Program-made: the position numbers and the translations under genes
Notes under the pieces: generated by a model
The model's input: the letters and a program-made list of their open reading frames with translations, nothing else
The model's database searches: none
What the model was told of the DNA's origin: nothing
Source: Nageia nagi
Lineage: Eukaryota > Pinophyta
Assembly: GCA_050084985.1 (NCBI GenBank)
Contig: JBITNC010000001.1
Location: forward strand, 138,508,001-138,572,000
Direction of reading: 5' to 3'
DNA length: 64,000 nucleotides
Part shown: positions 1-11,619 of the stretch, one piece after another
How the letters are laid out: each line of letters opens with the position of its first letter
Numbering within the stretch: position 1 is the first letter of the stretch

Positions 1-2290
1 GGAGGTACAGGTGGCTATTTGCACTTATCTTTATAAAAAAATTATAAATATTGGAGAGCTTACCCATAATTTATTTTTTTATTAAAAAATTTAGGCTAAA
101 TGGTACAACATCTGAGGTTCAAATTTTTGAAATATTTAAACATTAAAAAACCTTATATTAACCAATTGGCAAATATTCACCACTATGCATAACATTGCTA
201 TACAACCTCTTTAGCTTGTCCATTCAGATTTGATGGGTGCATTTCAGACTAAATTTTGCAAGAGAGCATCTTATATCTTGACCTTCATTGATGAATTTAG
301 TAGGATGACATTTGGTTATATACTTGAGTATAAGGATCAAACTTTTAATAGGTTAAAATATTTCAAAGCCTTAGTTGAAATTAATCTAACTTCAAAATTA
401 AGATGCTAAGATATGAAAAATAGAGGTGAATATAATAACAATGAGTTCAATGTCTATTGTAACAAATATGATATCAAGAGGTAATTCATGATCCCTTACA
501 TACATCAATAAAATAAAGTTAACAAAATAAAGAATAAAACTATTCAAGAAATGGTTAGGTGTATGTTAGGAAATATTCCTAGTTTCTTATAGGGTAAAAT
601 TGTGAACACTATGATCTACACCTTGAATAGGTTCCCTATGAAATTAGTTGAAGGTAAAATCTTATATGAGGTATGAATGAGAAAAAAACCTAACATTTAT
701 CACTTTTATATTTTTGGTTATGATGCCTATGGCTTAATTTGTTTTGAGAAAAGAAAGAAGATGGAAAAGATATCCAAAAAGTACATCTTCATGGGCTAGG
801 ATTATCAACATAGTGGCTCTAAGCTCTAGTCTCCTTCCTTTAAAGTAGTTTTCATCTTGAGGTATGTAAAGATAAATTAACTTCCTAAGGAATATGATTC
901 TTGCAAGGAATTGAATAATCTTGATGACTCTTTTGTTGCACCTAACTAGTTAGATATAAATGTAAATAAGTCACCTTAGGGGTAGAATTCTCCAACATAA
1001 AAGATAACAATAAGTATGATCTTAAATAATTTTGTTTTCAAAATTGATAGTAATAATGAGCCCTCATCATTCAAGGAAGCTTTGAAGAATGAATACTAGA
1101 TGGAAGCCATGAAAGTGGAGTATGAGTCTCTAATGAAAAATCAAACTTAGGACTTGGTTTTCTCTCCCAATGAATGAAATGTGATTGGAAATAAGTGGAT
1201 TTACAAGGTAAAATATAATTAAATTAGAGAAATTGATAAATATAAGGCAAGGTATGTAGCTAAGTGTTTCACTTAGAAATATAGATTTGATTATGAGGAA
1301 ACCTTTGATCTAGTGGTAAGATGCCCATAATTAGAGTAATCCTTACTCTCTCAACAACTCAGTGATGGAAAGTTTTTCAACTTAATATCAATAGTGCTTT
1401 TCTCAACTATGATTTATATGTGGAAATCTATATGAATCAACTAGAAGGCTTTGTTATGATAGGTAAAGAGTCCCTTATGTACAATATAAAGAAGTCTTGT
1501 ATGGACTTAAACAAGCACCTAAAGCTTGGTATAAAAAGCTTTCAGGATACTTTGCAAAAATTAGATTCTTTAAGTGATTCTTGAATTTATATCTATATGT
1601 GCTCAAATAGGGATAAGACTTAGTATTGATTCTTCTTTATGTGGATGATCTTCTAATCATAGGAAATAATGATGAAATTAGCCAAGAGTCCATATCCAAA
1701 TGTAAGGCAATATTTGGAATGATTGATATTGGTCTCTTGCACTACTACCTTGATATGCAAGTATACCAATATAAATATTGTACTTACATTATTCAATTTA
1801 AGTATATCTTAGAAATGTTACAAAAGTTTGGAAAGAAGGAGTGGAAACTTATTGTGATCCTAGTATCTCATGGAATCACCCTACTAATTGGAATTCTTCT
1901 TTATTTAATTATGTCTAGGCTAAATATTTTCTTTGCAATAAATAATATACGATGATTTATGTAAAAATTATATGTTGAGCACCTCAATGATGTTAAGTAA
2001 ATCTTAAGGTATGTTGTAGGAATGAAGGATCTTGCTCTTAACTATTCCAAGTTTTTCTCATTTATTCTCTTAGGGTACTCAGATTTTGACTATGAGAGAG
2101 ATCAAGATGATAGAAAATCAACTTTTTCTTATATGTTTAGTAATAGTATAGGTGCTATCTCTTGGGCTTATAAGAAGTAGCCTACTACTACTCTCTCCAC
2201 CATAGAGGAAAAATATCAAGCCATGTTAATCATGGCCCAGGAAGCCATTTGGTTTAGGCATCTTCTGAAAGAAATTAGGTATGACCAAAC
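1..2290 (+). pseudogene. Ty1/copia pol remnant, copy A (integrase, RT, RNase H)
   Basis: Three copia pol domains lie in the order integrase, reverse transcriptase, RNase H, which is diagnostic of Ty1/copia. Integrase core about 220-720 (VHSD-like start, then LTFIDEFSRMTFGY); RT about 1070-1960 with the catalytic YVDDLLIIGN near 1638; RNase H about 2040-2290 (AISWAYKK, then TLSTIEEKYQAM). The frame is broken by many stops and indels; for example the NEYW position reads TAG at 1097-1099, and a one-base deletion lies near 1317 relative to the copy at 56.9 kb. No gag, protease or LTR is visible; the match starts at the window edge, so the element may extend left. Roughly 8 percent divergence from the 55.7-kb copy in the first 250 bases compared by eye. 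Not functional. Confidence 0.93.
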
Positions 2291-3327
2291 TCACCCATAA
2301 TAGACTCACTTCTTAAATATTAGGTAAATGACATCTAGTTTTCTCCTCACTTTCCCTCAAGAATAACATAGGCAATGAAAGGAATATATGGAGGGGTGAA
2401 CCATACAAAATAGAATGCCATTTTTTTTCAACCTATGACTCATATTGGGTATCACCTTTCTTTCCCCTATCTTGGATGATACTTAGGAAAGTTGGATGCA
2501 CTTAAAAATTTCTCTAATGTGCTTCATCATTTATCTAGAAAAAGGTTGGTATTGCTAGCCCATAATAATGAGTTGAGGATTCATTCACTTAACCAATGTT
2601 TCCTAGGAGCAATCAGTCATGGAGAGAAATGGGGCTAGATTGGATTTGAAGGTGGGCTTCATCTTGATGCTTGTACCATTCCAAGGCTCTTTAGGCTACT
2701 TTAGGTTCACTTTTAATTAATGGCTAAGTGCCTTGCTCACCATAAAAGATTCATTCGATCTGATAAATAATTAAAGCATAAATGTCTCTTATATACTATG
2801 TCCAATCTATTTCTCAATTCAACATCTCTACCGTAACTAAATATCCATATTAGGTACCTTAATATGTGTCGCTAGTGAGCTCTAGATACGATCTTGCATC
2901 TCAATCATAAACATATTTGGATATTGTACCCTATTAATACAAATATAAGAGTTAGGATGGGGAAAAAATTATTTCTCTTCAATATCAGGTTGGATTATTA
3001 TTAGAGATCATTAGAACTATGCTTTATGTGAGTTCACCCTATCAATCCATGGAATGCATTGAGAAGCACTCCTTAGGGTGGTCACTATCTGAGCAATACA
3101 AATCACCTTTTTTAATGGTCATAGGGATAGATACATTCCTCTACATTACATAAGAAATGGTATGGGCAATAAGAGCTATGAGGATTTCCATGGGTCTCAT
3201 TATGAACCAAAATGGATTGATTCTCATTAAACAATATTGTTCAAAAAATAAGATTTTGAATTTGACCATGTGAAATGGTATGACATGTAATTGAATCCAT
3301 CTAACTTGCTAAGGCAATCCATACAAG
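2291..3327. repeat. Non-coding flank of the copia module, copy A
   Basis: This 1-kb stretch follows the copia RNase H and is repeated after each of the other copia copies in the window (57.96-58.93 kb plus strand; 35.5-36.6 and 38.4-39.4 kb minus strand). The recognisable copia frame ends abruptly at the YDQTH motif, so this is either an old insertion or a junction. I see no known coding domain. Short open stretches occur on both strands but none resembles a known family. Confidence 0.75.
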
Positions 3328-3427
3328 NNNNNNNNNNNNNNNNNNNNNNNNNNNNNNNNNNNNNNNNNNNNNNNNNNNNNNNNNNNNNNNNNNNNNNNNN
3401 NNNNNNNNNNNNNNNNNNNNNNNNNNN
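3328..3427. other. Assembly gap, exactly 100 N
   Basis: A fixed 100-N run, the usual placeholder for a gap of unknown size. Sequence before it matches 58.9 kb; sequence after it matches nothing I can see near that point, so adjacency across the gap is not proven. Confidence 0.99.
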
Positions 3428-4540
3428 CAATCTTTTGACATCATCTACTAAGAGCATGAGCTTTTATCTTTGATCGTTGGCACTTATTCTCACTAACTTT
3501 CATCTTGTTTTCCTTAGTTGTCAAAATTCAATCCATGGTAGTGTATTCAATCTCATAGTACCAATAGCTTTATTAGCCTACTCCTAGTATCCTAATACCC
3601 ACATTATATCAGCCTACTCCTACTACCCATAGCTCCATCAACCTACTCTCAACACACGAACACCTACAGCTCTATCGGTCAACTCCTAGCACTACCAATA
3701 CTACCTACCAACCTACCATCCAAATCCCAACACCATGGCACTTAGACCCCATTAAAGTCTTAATCTAGATCCTACATTTTGGTCGTAGTATTTACCTTCT
3801 TATGGACATCAAGACTCCTTTACTGGTATGATGTGGGTCCTATGTATACCTTTCACCTCTACTACCACATTTCCACTCTTGGCACCCATAAGTGTTGGAA
3901 AAAAATCAAATTAAGGTTGTAAGGAGTACAAGACTCATCTTGTTCTATCATGGAAACCTTAGCATAATTCAAATCAAGTCTGTGAGGACTATAGGACTCA
4001 TCATGTGCCAAGATGGTAGCAATGAATGTAGTATTTCTTTATTTTTTGATTTGAGAGGGATTAATTGATTTGTGGTGTGAGGAGTAGAAGGAGTAAAGGA
4101 CTCATCATATTTTGGTATGGAAGCAATGAATGTAGTATTTCCCTATTTTCCAATGGGAGAGGGATTAATTGATTGTGATATGAGTAGTGGGCATTTGCAT
4201 CAATAAGTAGTCAATAAACCCCCAACATTATCATCATTTGGGTTGTCTTTATTATGCAAGAGTAGACAGATGTCCTCAATACAACCCATGTGCTCACATA
4301 GTAAACCAATGGCTCAAATTAATTTCATCATCAAGCATGGTCTAAGAGTAATTAACAATAATCGATCAAAAAGTTTTCCCCTAACTCTTCAAAGAAGATG
4401 CATCTATGTAATTTTACAAGAGAAGATATGTTTCCCCAATACAACCCATGCAATTACATAGTAAATCAATGGCCCAATTTCCTTTCATCATTAGGCATGG
4501 TGTAACAACCATCATCAGCATAATTAATGGCTTCCATAAT
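3428..4540. repeat. Short tandem and direct repeats, no gene seen
   Basis: Three small repeat zones. 3540-3740 is C-rich and degenerate, with CCTACTCCTA recurring every few tens of bases. At 3885-4200 a block containing GCAATGAATGTAGTATTT recurs about 108 bases apart (near 4018 and 4127), with a weaker earlier copy. At 4255-4345 and 4425-4510 a block containing AATACAACCCATG and a GGCATGG-type end is directly repeated about 170 bases apart. No coding domain recognised on either strand. Confidence 0.6.
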
Positions 4541-5190
4541 AATTATGGAACTCTTTGAACGCCCTACTTAGAAATTCTTTGTGACAAGAAGAACAAACTT
4601 AATTTTCATATTTCTTAGTCTCTTATAATTTTTCATGTTGGTCATTTTGTAAATATTCTTCCAAGAAGCTTGTAGTAGTGTTCATATTGAAGTCTTCTAG
4701 ATATTTGTAAGCTTTTATTTTGTTGAAGATAGCTTAGGGAATAAGATAATGTTATTTAGATGTATCAAATTATTTACAATGCACAAATGTTTGAGTACTC
4801 TTCAATAGGTGTTTTAACAACCTTTACAATATCTGTATTTTCCTAAATATAGAGGGCAAAAGTGAATAAGGCTTCCCTCTTGAATCTTGAATACCCTTAA
4901 CCAGCCTTGAGTATTCATTAACCATTAAACTTTCCTAAGGAAAATTTGTTGTAATTATATGCTAGCTATGCTTTGAATCCCAATGGGTTTCCATTTCCAA
5001 TAACATAAAATTTCATGAAGAGAAAAGTGATGCAAAAGTCTTCTCATAACAAATGAAAATCCATAATTCTCTGACACGATCACCAATATTTTAAATTAGA
5101 ATAGAAAAATCTTCTAATTTGATGAACTCAACATCTTAGTGATGTTCATTCATACAAGGCAAGTATAGGATGTGTCTAATGTTAATATTT
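4540..5190 (-). pseudogene. Unrecognised gene fragment, copy 1
   Basis: First of three related fragments (others at 5420-6070 and 11620-11970). Read on the minus strand, the copies share a peptide pattern around SLMV.EYSRL.KGIQD..GKP, preceded by NFMLLEM and followed by a region with SFLESYL and KYENQV. Here it carries stops and indels. I do not recognise the family. Sharing of an amino-acid pattern by three diverged copies suggests real ancestral coding sequence, but this is inference. Confidence 0.45.
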
Positions 5191-5419
5191 AACCTTTAAG
5201 CACAATGGAGAAACAAACACCCTTATCTAGTCCAATCATTATTCCATACTTTCAAATCATTAAAAGATAAAAAAAAAATGACTTTAATGAATTCAATGAA
5301 ATGCAATAGTAAAATTTGGTGCCTAAGACAATAATTATGGCTACTTGCTTAATGAGACATACCACACACCTATGACAAGAAACATTTTTACTATAATTGT
5401 AATTAATATCTTGCGCAAT

Positions 5420-6070
5420 AACTTTTGAACTCTTTGAATGCCTTGCTAAGAAAGTCTATGTGATAAGAAGAACAAACTTGATTTTCATATTTCTTAGAGT
5501 CTTGAAGTTTGGCATGTTGGATATTTTGTAAATATGATTCCAAGAAGCTTGTAGTAATGTTGATATTGCAGTCCTCTAAATATTTATAAGCTTGATTTTG
5601 TTAAAGAGACCTTAGGGAATAGGATAATGCCTTTTATATGTATCAAATATTTCATAATGCAATAGGGTTTGAGCATTGTTTAATAGATGTTTTGATAGCA
5701 TTTAGCAATATCTATATTTTTCTCTATATAGATAGCCAGAGTGAATGAGGCTTCCCTTCTAAATCTTGGATGCCCTTAATCAGCCTTGAGTATTCATAAA
5801 CCATTAAACTCTCCCAAGGAAAATCTATTGTAATTATGTGCTACCTAGGCTTTGAATCCATGTAGGTGTCCATTTGTAATAACATAAAATTTGATGAGGA
5901 GAAACACAATGCATAGGTATCTTCACTAAAAAAGACAATTTATAATTCTGTGACATGACCCCTAACTTTTAATATTAGAATAGGTAAATCTTATGATTTA
6001 ATGAATTCATCATCCTAGTGATTCATTCATAGGAGGAAAGTATAGGAGGTGTCTAATGCTAATCATTAAT
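5420..6070 (-). pseudogene. Unrecognised gene fragment, copy 2
   Basis: Best preserved of three related fragments, about 880 bases downstream of copy 1 in direct orientation. On the minus strand it reads through SEDTYALCFSSSNFMLL, DFPWESLMVYEYSRLIKGI, then KYLEDCNIN and SFLESYLQNIQHAKLQ, in at least two frames and with in-frame TAG and TAA codons. The fragment is alpha-helical-looking and has no signal peptide or obvious catalytic motif. Family unknown to me. Its end at about 6070 lies just before gypsy 3-prime sequence. Confidence 0.45.
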
Positions 6071-6179
6071 CTTTGCAAATATGTAATTAATCATGGAATT
6101 TAGTAGGTTCCTCTTGTAATATATTTTATTAATACCTTGTACTTTCATGTTTATGACTTTGAATAGAAGACTTAATGGT

Positions 6180-6684
6180 TCAATGTAGCCCCCTATGAGC
6201 CCCAAGTGGGACATCTCCCTCCCAAGCCTAGATTAGGAGTTATTATTGTACTTGGAGATCCATATCATGATTGTAGGAATCCCAAGTTCTATTATTACAC
6301 TTAGATGAATGGATAGACACCTACATGCATGCACCAACCTTAGGGAGACTCCTGTATCCCCATGTTGGTCCATCTTGATACCAAGACCCCAAGTATGACT
6401 CCTTGACCCATGTGGGTATGTGTGGTACTCCTATACCCTTACATTGACACTTAATGTACCCATCCTACCCACATCAAAATTTGCTTTAGAATTTACATAA
6501 AAAAAAAGGTAAAAAATTGGAAAAATAAAATAAAATGACTCATGTCAACATAGGAGGGTACAATTTAATTTCAATTTTTTTTTCATGTTTTAAGATGCAA
6601 AAAAGGATGCAAGTCATCCTTTTGGTAGTAGTACAAGGTTTGAGGAGGTCTCCTTCAATGGAGAGGATTTATATTTTGAGGGAG
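6180..6684 (+). mobile_element. 3-prime internal remnant of an upstream gypsy copy
   Basis: This stretch resembles the internal region before the LTR at 11143 and, more closely at 6280-6480, the minus-strand segment 40870-41070. It carries the family's degenerate minisatellite (CCCATGTTGG, CCCATGTGGG) and ends in the polypurine-like TTTTGAGGGAG just before the LTR at 6685. An LTR preceded by 3-prime internal sequence on one side and followed by a primer-binding site on the other is shared by two tandem elements. The upstream element has lost its 5-prime part. Confidence 0.7.
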
Positions 6685-7168
6685 CATAATATCTCATAGT
6701 TTTGATATCTTTCTAGTAGTGAGAGACATTTGGTTATACCCTAGTTGGCTCCTTGGAGCCCAACATCAGCCCTATTGGGCCTAGTATTGTATTATTATCA
6801 TTTTTTATCATACATACAAATGTTATGGTATTGAATCTCATACTGTATTTTGTGTATACTTATATTATGCATATTTGGATTACCATTGCTTTTATATGTT
6901 TACATTGGCCAGATGTTGGTATTCTAGACTACTTTTCATTAATGTATGCTAGTATGGGTGAGATGTTACCATCTAGGTATTGTTAATGCTTAATACTAAA
7001 TCCCTATCTTTGACATTACCATATTTACATTATAATAACTTGAATTGGATGCCCTAAACCTAATTATGCAATATTTATGGTTCTACTTGAAATTGATTTC
7101 GTAGGCTTGACATCAAGGTTTACTTGTTTGAATTTGTTGATTATTGCTTGAGGTTGTGTTTGGACCTT
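6685..7168 (+). mobile_element. Gypsy LTR (5-prime LTR of the 6.7-11.6 kb element)
   Basis: About 480 bases directly repeated at 11143-11605; shared landmarks are ACCCTAGTTGGCTCC, GGCCTAGTATTGTATT, TTGGATTACCATTGCTT and TACCATCTAGGTATTGTTAAT. The expected TG start has decayed to CA here (the 3-prime copy has TG). A primer-binding site follows at once. The two LTRs differ at well over 10 percent of positions by eye, so the insertion is old. Confidence 0.8.
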
Positions 7169-7173
7169 AATAG

Positions 7174-7185
7174 TGGTATTAGAGC
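7174..7185 (+). promoter_or_regulatory. Retroelement primer-binding site (tRNA-Met type)
   Basis: TGGTATTAGAGC differs by one C-to-T change from TGGTATCAGAGC, the sequence complementary to the 3-prime end of initiator tRNA-Met that most plant LTR elements use. It sits a few bases after the LTR end, as required, and fixes the element's orientation as plus. Confidence 0.85.
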
Positions 7186-7257
7186 TTAGATCTAGCCAAA
7201 CTATGTATGAGACCTATAGTTAATTGTTGATAAACAAAATCTAGCAGTCGAATAGAG

Positions 7258-8800
7258 ATGGCATCTACTAGGAAAAGTGAAAGGTCACATATTGAGGAGA
7301 TACCTTCAATGGCCATCCGTGAGGAGGATCATTAGTAATGGAGGAATAAGATGCAAAATTAAGGAATGTTAAAAGAGGAAGAAGAGGGGTTGAGGGATAT
7401 ATTGAGGGTCACCATTAGGAGGAAACCAACTTTGATTCTATAATCCACCCTTGAACAAAAGTTTAATGAGCTCATTTCAATAATTCATAACATGATCAAA
7501 GTTGTTACCACCATGTAGTAGTAACTAAATAGGCATATGTGGGTTCATGATGAGTTTGAGAGATAGAATAGCCTCCCACATCCTACTAAATATGATAAAG
7601 AGGAACCTCATAAGGAGGATAAGGTAGATAATGAGCTGAGCATGGGGAGGTCCTATAGTTTGAGATATCAGCAGTCGAATTACCATGGCTCTATGGGGAA
7701 TCTAGAGCCCACATTTTTTAGATCCCACTCACATCAAGAATTCTAGGGTACAAACCCTCTCCTAGTGAGATATGTGGAGAAAGTAGTTGGTAGGATGGAT
7801 GAGTAGCCTATCATTCCAAATCTATACAAACCTATATTCATGAATAAGTTTGGGAAAGTGAAAAAGAATAAGGTACTTGGTTCATTGAAGTTGAATCAAA
7901 TTTTTAGGGACTATTACATTTTGGATATAGCATTGAGAAGAGATGTCAATTTTAGAGGCTACTTAGAAATCCTAGGATTGAAAGGGATTAGTTCACATCA
8001 TCTGCATACTCCAAATAGATCATGGAATGATAACAAGGACCTACAGTAGAAGATCAATAAGATATAGGTATAAATGTATGATAGGAAGAAGATAACAACT
8101 AGAGCATGGTTGCATCACCTACAAACTTATTTTACCTTGAGCCCTAATATTATGGAGGAGTATGCAATTCATTTTGCATCTTTGTATCTTGAGGGTGATT
8201 CCCTAGAGTGGTCATAGAATGGAGTGATTGGCCATGGTTATTCACTCATCACTTCCTTTGATGATTTTTCTTGATGGTTGATCAAGAGGTTTGATCAAAA
8301 TAAGATTACATATCATTAAGGTAACATAGAGTGGTGGATAAGTATATGATAGAGTTTCAAAAGATTATAGTCATGATTCATCACATTCCTAAGGAGAGGT
8401 TGATATTCCTCTTCATTGAAGGTTTTATAGAGCCATTGCAAGGAATTGTCAAGGTATCCTCTCCTAACAACCTTGATAATGCTATTTAGGCTACTTATGA
8501 TATGGACCCAATAGTAAAATTTCTCAATGGAGGGAATACATACAAAGGGCTAGTCACATAAAAATCCTCTTTTCTATAAATATGGGCCTAGTAAAGTTAA
8601 ACCCTTTCCCCCCTTGAAAAAATTAGTTGGATGTAGCCACATGAAGGAAGGTAAGAGAGGAGGGAAAGTGCTTCTATTTCAAGAAGAATTGGGAGCCAAG
8701 GGATCATTGTCAATGCAAGGGATAGGTGTATTACATAGAGGTATTTTTAGAGGATTAGTTAGATGATATAGATTAGTATATTGAACTAGACACCCTAGAT
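7258..8800 (+). pseudogene. Ty3/gypsy gag pseudogene
   Basis: Probable start ATG at 7258 (MASTRKSERSHIEE), 73 bases after the primer site. The capsid-like core is at about 8085-8530: TTRAWLHHLQTYFTLSP, EYAIHFASLYLEGDSLEW, FDDFS.WLIKRFDQ, then EFQKI and FLFIEGFIEPLQGIVKVSS, the pattern of plant gypsy retrotransposon gag. A zinc knuckle follows near 8660 (CFYFKKNWEPRDHCQCKG), where the second cysteine has become Phe. A VYYIEVF motif follows, as in related polyproteins. Many in-frame TAG and TAA codons, several at expected Trp, and frame changes make it non-functional. Confidence 0.88.
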
Positions 8801-9300
8801 AAGGTGGTACCTTGGGTTGAGGACACATTAGGGAGCATGATCACCTCACTACATGGGATGAACAAGTACCTCATGCTAAAGATCATGGAAAATTATGAGG
8901 ATAGGATGTGATGGTCTTGATCAATCCAAGAGCATCCCACCATTTCATCGATGTAAGATTTGTAGAACAAAAGAATCTAAAGACCTAGGGGTTTGAGAGA
9001 TTCAAATTTTCCAACACTAATGGTAACCTCACATTAGTAGATCACACTAGTGAGAGGTTTGTTGTGATATTATAGAATTGTATAGTGAGGGAGGATTTCT
9101 ACATCTACCCCTTGAAGGGGTATCCTCACATTATCTTAGGAGTGAAATGGTTATTCAATTTAGGTGATATTTACACCAATAATCAAAAACTCACTATGAG
9201 TTTTGAGATCAATGGGAAGACCCACACATTGCAGGGGATTAGAGATGATTATCCATAAGTAAATAATAAGTGGCTAGAATTAATTGAGTTGTGTTAGAAT
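8800..9300 (+). pseudogene. Gypsy aspartic protease pseudogene
   Basis: The retropepsin-like region reads VLINPRASHHFIDVRFVE at about 8913-8966. The family pattern is D-[ST/P]-G-A-[TS]-H; here the catalytic Asp codon is AAT and the Gly codon AGA, both explained by G-to-A transitions. It continues with NGNLTLVDH, REDFYIYPLKGYPHIILGV.W and YTNNQKLTMSFEINGKTHTL, typical of the fold's second half. Continuous with the gag remnant. No reverse transcriptase follows; the frame runs into a minisatellite. Confidence 0.85.
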
Positions 9301-10280
9301 AAGGAGGAAGTAGAAGATGGGTCCATGTTGAGAGAAGAGGAGGTCCAACATAAGATGAGGGGTTGTGGGGATGTTCTATACCCCTTGCTATAGCCCAAAG
9401 AGTTTAGAGGGACTATATTGGATATTAGAGGAGCTAGGTATACCATGTTAGTACTTGGAAGAGATATCCACCCATTGTTTGGTATCCAAAGGATTTATCA
9501 TTAGAAGTGGAGCATAAGAGATACTAGACATCCTATGTTGGGTACCTAGGAGACTCACCATCAAATATTGAGCCTTAGAGAGATTTTTCATCTCACATTC
9601 AACTTTAGGACAACTAGGCATCCCACATTAAGCTTTATAAAGTCTTAGCATCCCACATTGAGCCTTGGAGAGGCTAGGCTTCTTATGTTCAATTTGAAGG
9701 TATCCTCACATTATCTTGGGAGTGAAATGGATATTCAATTTGGGTGATATTTACACCAATAATCAAAAACTCATTATGAGTTTTGAGATCAATGGGAAGA
9801 CCCACACATTGCAGGGGATTAGAGATGATTATCCATAAGTAAAAAATAAGTGGCTAGAAGTAATTGAGATGTGTTATAATAAGGAGGAAGTAGAAGATGG
9901 GGCCATGTTGAGAGAAGAGGAGGTCCAACACAAGATGAGGGGAAGTGGAGACCTTCTATACCCCTTTTTATATCCCAAGGAGTTTAGAGGGACTATGTTG
10001 GATATTGGAGGAGCTAGGTATACCATGTTAGTACTTAGAAGGGATATCCACCCATTATTTGGTATCCAAAGGATTTATCATTAGAAGTGGAGCATAGGAG
10101 ATACTATACATCCTATGTTGGGTACCTAGGAGACTCACCATCAAATATTGAGCCTTAGAGTGAATTTTCATCTCACATTCAACTTCAGGACAACTAGGCA
10201 TCCCACATTGAGCTTTATAAAGTCTTAGCATCCCACATTGAGCCTTGGAGAGGCTAGGCTTCTTATGTTCAATTTGAAGG
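9121..10280 (+). repeat. 580-bp tandem duplication inside the gypsy element
   Basis: Positions 9121-9700 and 9701-10280 are direct copies, a few percent diverged, starting TATCCTCACATTATCTT. Each holds the end of the protease-like frame plus part of the minisatellite. TTGAAGG occurs at the left edge, at the centre junction and at the right edge, which fits duplication through short homology. Confidence 0.92.
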
Positions 10281-10420
10281 GATTTAAGCATCTAATGGTT
10301 GGTATGAGGAGATGTTGGTTTTCCATATTGTACCTGGAATATTTTGTTCACTTGATGTTGGATTAGATGGTAATCTTGCATGCCATGTTGAGAGGTGGAG
10401 TCTTGGGATACATAGCCCAT
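9400..10420 (+). repeat. Degenerate ~30-bp minisatellite of the gypsy element
   Basis: A run of imperfect units built on CATCCCACATTGAGCCTTGG-type sequence (also CATCCTATGTTGGGTACCTAGG and TATCCACCCATTATTTGG), spaced about 28-33 bases. The array continues at lower density to about 10420, and related units occur at 6190-6470, 10750-10800 and 40840-41060 (minus). It lies where RT, RNase H and integrase would be expected. Confidence 0.75.
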
Positions 10421-11142
10421 GAACAGGAAGCATGTAATCCCATGTTATGCTTGCAGGAGGATTGGATTCATTTGAAGAGTGAGAGCCTGCTTATTTTGAC
10501 TTATATATGATTTTGTTAAGGTTATTGAAGGTACATCTCCACATTAATACACATACACCTTCATGTGTGTTGAGAACTACAATGGAGCAACTAATGAGCA
10601 ATGATAGTTACAGCAAACTAGGGTGTTTTCAAGTTATATTCATGCTTTGGTATGAGGCTTTAGTAATATACATCATACTACCATATTAGATGAAGAATAT
10701 GGAAGTTGCATTTCACCTTCAACAACCACTTCTATTAGGACTAAAGGATTTTTGGCATGCATAACCCCTAGGCACCCATGTTGGATATTTTAGACCCCCA
10801 TAAGGCCAACATTGAATTAAATGAGCAAGGTGGTGACTCCTACATGAGATATGTATAGATCAAGTGTATAAAAAAAACATTGAAGCCTCATTACTAGATA
10901 TACCTAATTACTATTATACTTCATATCATATAGAGGATAAGAAGACTTAACATATCTAAGCATATCCACTAAGTACAATATCTAGGAGGGATATCAAGAT
11001 AAGGGATCCTATTCTTCTATAGTAATGGTGCAACATCCTTGCCCATCTGGTGGTATTTTGAGGTATAGTTGAACTACCTTCAATGGTTAGCCAAGGGTTG
11101 AGGAGGGATCCTTCGATCAAAAGGATTCATATTCAAAGGGAG
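10421..11142 (+). mobile_element. Gypsy 3-prime internal region with polypurine tract
   Basis: Non-coding in appearance. 10745-10995 is closely repeated in inverse orientation at 40620-40870, which shows it belongs to a dispersed family. It ends in TTCAAAGGGAG immediately before TG at 11143, the position and composition of a polypurine tract used to prime plus-strand synthesis. No RT, RNase H or integrase motif was found. Confidence 0.7.
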
Positions 11143-11605
11143 TGTATTGTTCGATGGTTTTGATATCATTACAATAGTGAGAGGTATTCAATTATACCCT
11201 AGTTGGCTCCATGGAGGTCAACATCAGCCCTATTAGGCCTAGTATTGTATTGTTATCATTTTATATTATACATACATCCATTAGGGAATTGGATCCCATA
11301 CTTTTTATCATATATAATTATTTTATGTATCATTGGATTACCATTGCTTATATATGTTTACATTACTAAATATTGGTATTGTAGAGTGTTATTCATTGAT
11401 GTATTCTTGTATTGGCCAGCCATTACCATCTAGGTATTGTTAATACTTGATACTAAAGCCATAGCTTAGACATTGGTATATTTACATTGTAATAACTTGA
11501 AGTGGATTTCCTAGCCTTAACATTGCAATATCAAGGGTTTGTATACTTGAAATTGATACTCTAAGCCTGAGATTAGGGTTTATTAGTTTGAATTTACTAA
11601 TTATT
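11143..11605 (+). mobile_element. Gypsy LTR (3-prime LTR)
   Basis: Direct repeat of 6685-7168 that begins TGTATTGTTCGATGG after the purine tract. Similarity to the 5-prime LTR stops near 11605; the 5-prime copy carries on about 35 bases more, so the right end may be trimmed. The next sequence is the third copy of the unknown gene fragment. Confidence 0.8.
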
Positions 11606-11619
11606 AATTTAGTCTCTAT

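Noticed and set aside
3227-3473. Open frames on both strands across 3328-3427
   Set aside because: They exist only because a 100-N gap is translated as unknown residues.
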